NCBI GenBank assembly: GCA_023388055.1
Contig: JAEWGW010000046.1
Span: 142,523 to 206,522 of the forward strand
Length of the DNA: 64,000 nucleotides
Source: Bacillota bacterium
Lineage (GTDB): Bacteria; Bacillota; Bacilli; Paenibacillales; NBRC-103111
Direction: 5' to 3'
Under the pieces are notes generated by a model. It did not search any database. It was not told the origin of the DNA and saw only the letters and a program-made list of their open reading frames with translations. Both the position numbers and the translations under genes were made by a program. Positions 62,181 through 64,000 of the stretch are shown here, piece by piece (the first letter of the stretch is position 1; each line of letters opens with the position of its first letter).

Positions 62181-62772
62181 GGCGTGTCTGAAAGTGCCAA
62201 ACAGCCAAGGCCATCATCGGCGCAAAATAGATACACCACCCCATCAGGGCATAAACCCCTCCATTGCCGCCGCTGCCTTCCGGGAAAACATCCAGTGTTG
62301 GCATCACCACGCATACGGGGAAAAAGAGGCCGTGGAGCATCAGCATCCACTTCAGCACTTTATCCCCGGAAGCCTCCGGAATCATGGCTAGGCCAATTAA
62401 AAATGTGGACAGCGCCATCAAGCCGTACCCCAACAGATCCAAGCCAAACATCCAGCTTCCCTGCTGGAAACGGAATACTCGCAGCACCTCCTGGCCCGCA
62501 GCATCCTGTGCCACGGTAGTCAGCTGGGTATAATAAACCAGGTTGGTCAACAGGGAATACACCGCCGCAATGGCGATGCCTGCCCCTGCCACACCCTTCC
62601 GGTCCGCCGGGGCCTCCTGGGCAAAAGCACAAGCCGTGCCGATATAAGCCCAGCTCAGCACCAGGCAGGACCAGTAATTCAGACCATCGTTTATGGTTAT
62701 AAGTCCTATGAGGAACAATAACGTGCAAACTAGCGCAGTCAATGCCGAAATCAATCCGAATTTATGATTCAT
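62149..62772 (-). CDS. Multi-pass membrane protein, TetR-controlled
   Basis: 207 residues from the ATG at 62772 (GGGAG 8 bases upstream) with five or six hydrophobic segments. Not assigned to a named family; the sequence resembles DUF-type integral membrane proteins of unknown role. It overlaps the tetR stop by 11 bases, so it is the likely target of that regulator. Convergent overlap with the second ComP-like kinase. Confidence 0.75.
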   Translation of the reverse strand: MNHKFGLISALTALVCTLLFLIGLITINDGLNYWSCLVLSWAYIGTACAFAQEAPADRKGVAGAGIAIAAVYSLLTNLVYYTQLTTVAQDAAGQEVLRVFRFQQGSWMFGLDLLGYGLMALSTFLIGLAMIPEASGDKVLKWMLMLHGLFFPVCVVMPTLDVFPEGSGGNGGVYALMGWCIYFAPMMALAVWHFQTRLRKQSREFER

Positions 62773-63361
62773 GAACATCACTCCCGAATAAGCGGTCCGC
62801 AATCCAGCCGATGAAGCGGTCCCGCTCCTCTTTGTTTTCCATATTGTATCCGAAGAGCTCCCGGCTGAGCTCCTTCCTCAAAAAAGCAGACTGGATCAAG
62901 GCGGTTAAGGCGAATACCGCCGTTTTTATATCCGGAGCCCCTGGTTCGCCGTTACGCTTCCCCCCTTGCCAGGCAGCGGTAAACCCGGCCATGGTCAGAG
63001 CTGTGTTATCCCGCAGCCCTGGCTGGGCCAAATCACCAAGTATCGAAATCCGCGAGATAGCCGGATTCGACGCAAGAAAATCGGCGACCTGCTGCGCCAC
63101 AGCCGTGATCCGTGTAAGCGGATGGTCAGCCGCGGCAACGGAAGGCCGGAAATCTTCAATCACCCCGGTAATGATCCGCTGGACACACAGCTCCACCAGC
63201 CGGTCCTTGGTCTGAAAATGATAGTGGATCAGACTGATGCCAATCCCCGCCTTTTCCGCGATCAACCGGGTAGTGAGCTCGCCAATATTGCCGCTTCCCT
63301 GTTCAATAAGCTCAATGGTACTGCGGATAATCCGTTCCTTCATTTCCTCCGCTTTATTCAT
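62762..63361 (-). CDS. TetR-family transcriptional regulator
   Basis: 199 residues from the ATG at 63361 (AAAGGAG 7 bases upstream). The N-terminal helix-turn-helix is RIIRSTIELIEQGSG with LTTRLIAEKAGIGISLIHYH; the C-terminal ligand domain is all-helical. It probably represses itself and the membrane-protein gene downstream through the palindrome at 63374. The inducer is unknown. Confidence 0.9.
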   Translation of the reverse strand: MNKAEEMKERIIRSTIELIEQGSGNIGELTTRLIAEKAGIGISLIHYHFQTKDRLVELCVQRIITGVIEDFRPSVAAADHPLTRITAVAQQVADFLASNPAISRISILGDLAQPGLRDNTALTMAGFTAAWQGGKRNGEPGAPDIKTAVFALTALIQSAFLRKELSRELFGYNMENKEERDRFIGWIADRLFGSDVHES

Positions 63362-63373
63362 TCGCAGCTCCTT

Positions 63374-63408
63374 TACTCTAAAACTGATCATTGATCAGTT
63401 TTAGAGTA
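63374..63408. promoter_or_regulatory. 35-bp perfect palindrome, TetR operator
   Basis: TACTCTAAAACTGATCA and TGATCAGTTTTAGAGTA are exact reverse complements around one base. It lies 12 bases upstream of the tetR start codon, over its expected promoter. Confidence 0.85.
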
Positions 63409-63459
63409 GCATGAAAAGCCCTCTTTGTTCAAGAGGGCGTTGCGTGAAAAATCTGTGTT

Positions 63460-63870
63460 TGGGGGGCGGCTGTATTCCTAACGGCGGCGAGAGGCGCTAT
63501 TTGCCCCAAAACGGGGGGCTGCCAAACCTAACGGAAGCACAAGCCTTTATTATGCTCAAAAGGAGCTTACAACGGCGAATTTGGCCCCAATAGCGGCTGT
63601 GGCCGCCGTTAGATTTTTTTATGGGCTATTTTCGTTAGAATAGAGGCTCTCACCGCCGTTAGAATCGCCCAGGGTCTGGCGGCCACCGCCAGGGATGAAA
63701 ATGCCGGGGCAGACGCGGCACTTTCGTATAAAGGGAGTGAGCGGACAGTGGGCAGACAAACGGGGGTATGGATTTCTTAACGAATCTCAGCCACGCTATT
63801 TCGCTCATATGGCCCCTCTTCCGGTTGTAACGAATCTGAGGCGCTTTATTCCGGCTCAAAGACACTGAAA
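63460..63870. repeat. Dispersed TAACGGA/TAACGAA palindromic repeat, locus 4
   Basis: Modules include CCTAACGGCGGCGAGAGGCG, CCTAACGGAAGCACAAGCCT, AATAGCGGCTGTGGCCGCCG, TTAACGAATCTCAGCCACGC and TTGTAACGAATCTGAGGCGC. From about 63750 to 63870 it is the reverse complement of 40860-40990, down to the flanking ACACTGAAAAG. Non-coding. Confidence 0.8.
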
Positions 63871-64000
63871 AGACAGTGGACTTGCAAAGAAACTTACATG
63901 GTACCAGTAAGAGGATACCGACCTTGTTGTCCTTGAATGAAAAAGGGACTTCACGGCACGTGCAGCCTGAGGTGATGGGGGACTCGTGTACCTCGTAAAG
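63871..64000. other. Unassigned sequence at the window end
   Basis: No gene, hairpin or repeat was recognised; a gene may begin beyond the window edge. Confidence 0.4.

Overview
The window looks like a chromosome segment of a Paenibacillus-type Firmicute. GC content is moderately high, genes have strong AGGAGG ribosome sites, and intrinsic terminators are abundant. It carries gene types typical of Paenibacillaceae: a YesM/YesN two-component pair beside a sugar ABC transporter, an S-layer-homology protein, Gfo/Idh and AraC genes, a GH51 arabinofuranosidase, a DUF2264 protein, a split glycine decarboxylase, futalosine-pathway menaquinone genes and ComP-like kinases. No rRNA, tRNA, CRISPR array, insertion sequence or prophage was recognised. 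Assignments rest on reading the translated sequence; no database search was run.

Layout. 0-8 kb: NucB-like nuclease, a PadR regulator with a membrane partner and a palindromic operator, an AT-rich hypothetical gene, a sensory-rhodopsin-transducer-family protein, a GH51 enzyme, a small Cys-rich protein, and a second-type histidyl-tRNA synthetase behind an attenuator-like leader. 8-16 kb: GNAT, BenE transporter, CNNM/hemolysin-type protein, beta/gamma-crystallin-like protein, Gfo/Idh oxidoreductase divergent from an AraC regulator, and an SLC13-type permease. 16-29 kb: SLH surface protein, a carbohydrate ABC system (binding protein plus two permeases) with an unrelated ABC exporter between its genes, the YesM/YesN pair and a gamma-glutamyltransferase. 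29-35 kb: glycine cleavage genes gcvT-gcvPA-gcvPB behind a tandem glycine riboswitch with a terminator switch, then gcvH, with several tandem repeats between them. 35-41 kb: KtrB/TrkH, DUF2264, AI-2E permease and mqnB-mqnD.

41-53 kb is a complete uptake [NiFe]-hydrogenase locus on the minus strand: small subunit, large subunit, cytochrome b, maturation protease, an uncharacterised Cys4 protein, then hypA, hypB, hypF, hypC, hypD, hypE. The cytochrome b should pass electrons to quinone, which fits the menaquinone genes nearby. A FNR/Rex-like palindrome lies just beyond hypE, in front of a DoxX gene. Upstream of the hydrogenase are an NfeD-SPFH membrane pair and a cytosolic GAF-type histidine kinase with five clustered cysteines plus its NarL-type regulator, a plausible redox sensor.

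57-62 kb is the most unusual part. Two tandem paralogous kinases have the whole ComP quorum-sensor architecture (membrane segments, PDZ-like loop, multi-pass membrane domain, HisKA_3/HATPase). Divergent from them is a compact 58-residue gene with its own promoter, ribosome site and terminator, whose product ends in Trp-Trp. No ComQ or ComA gene is visible, so this may be an undescribed peptide-signalling arrangement. The window ends with a TetR regulator under a 35-bp palindrome and a copy of a dispersed repeat family that occurs at four loci.
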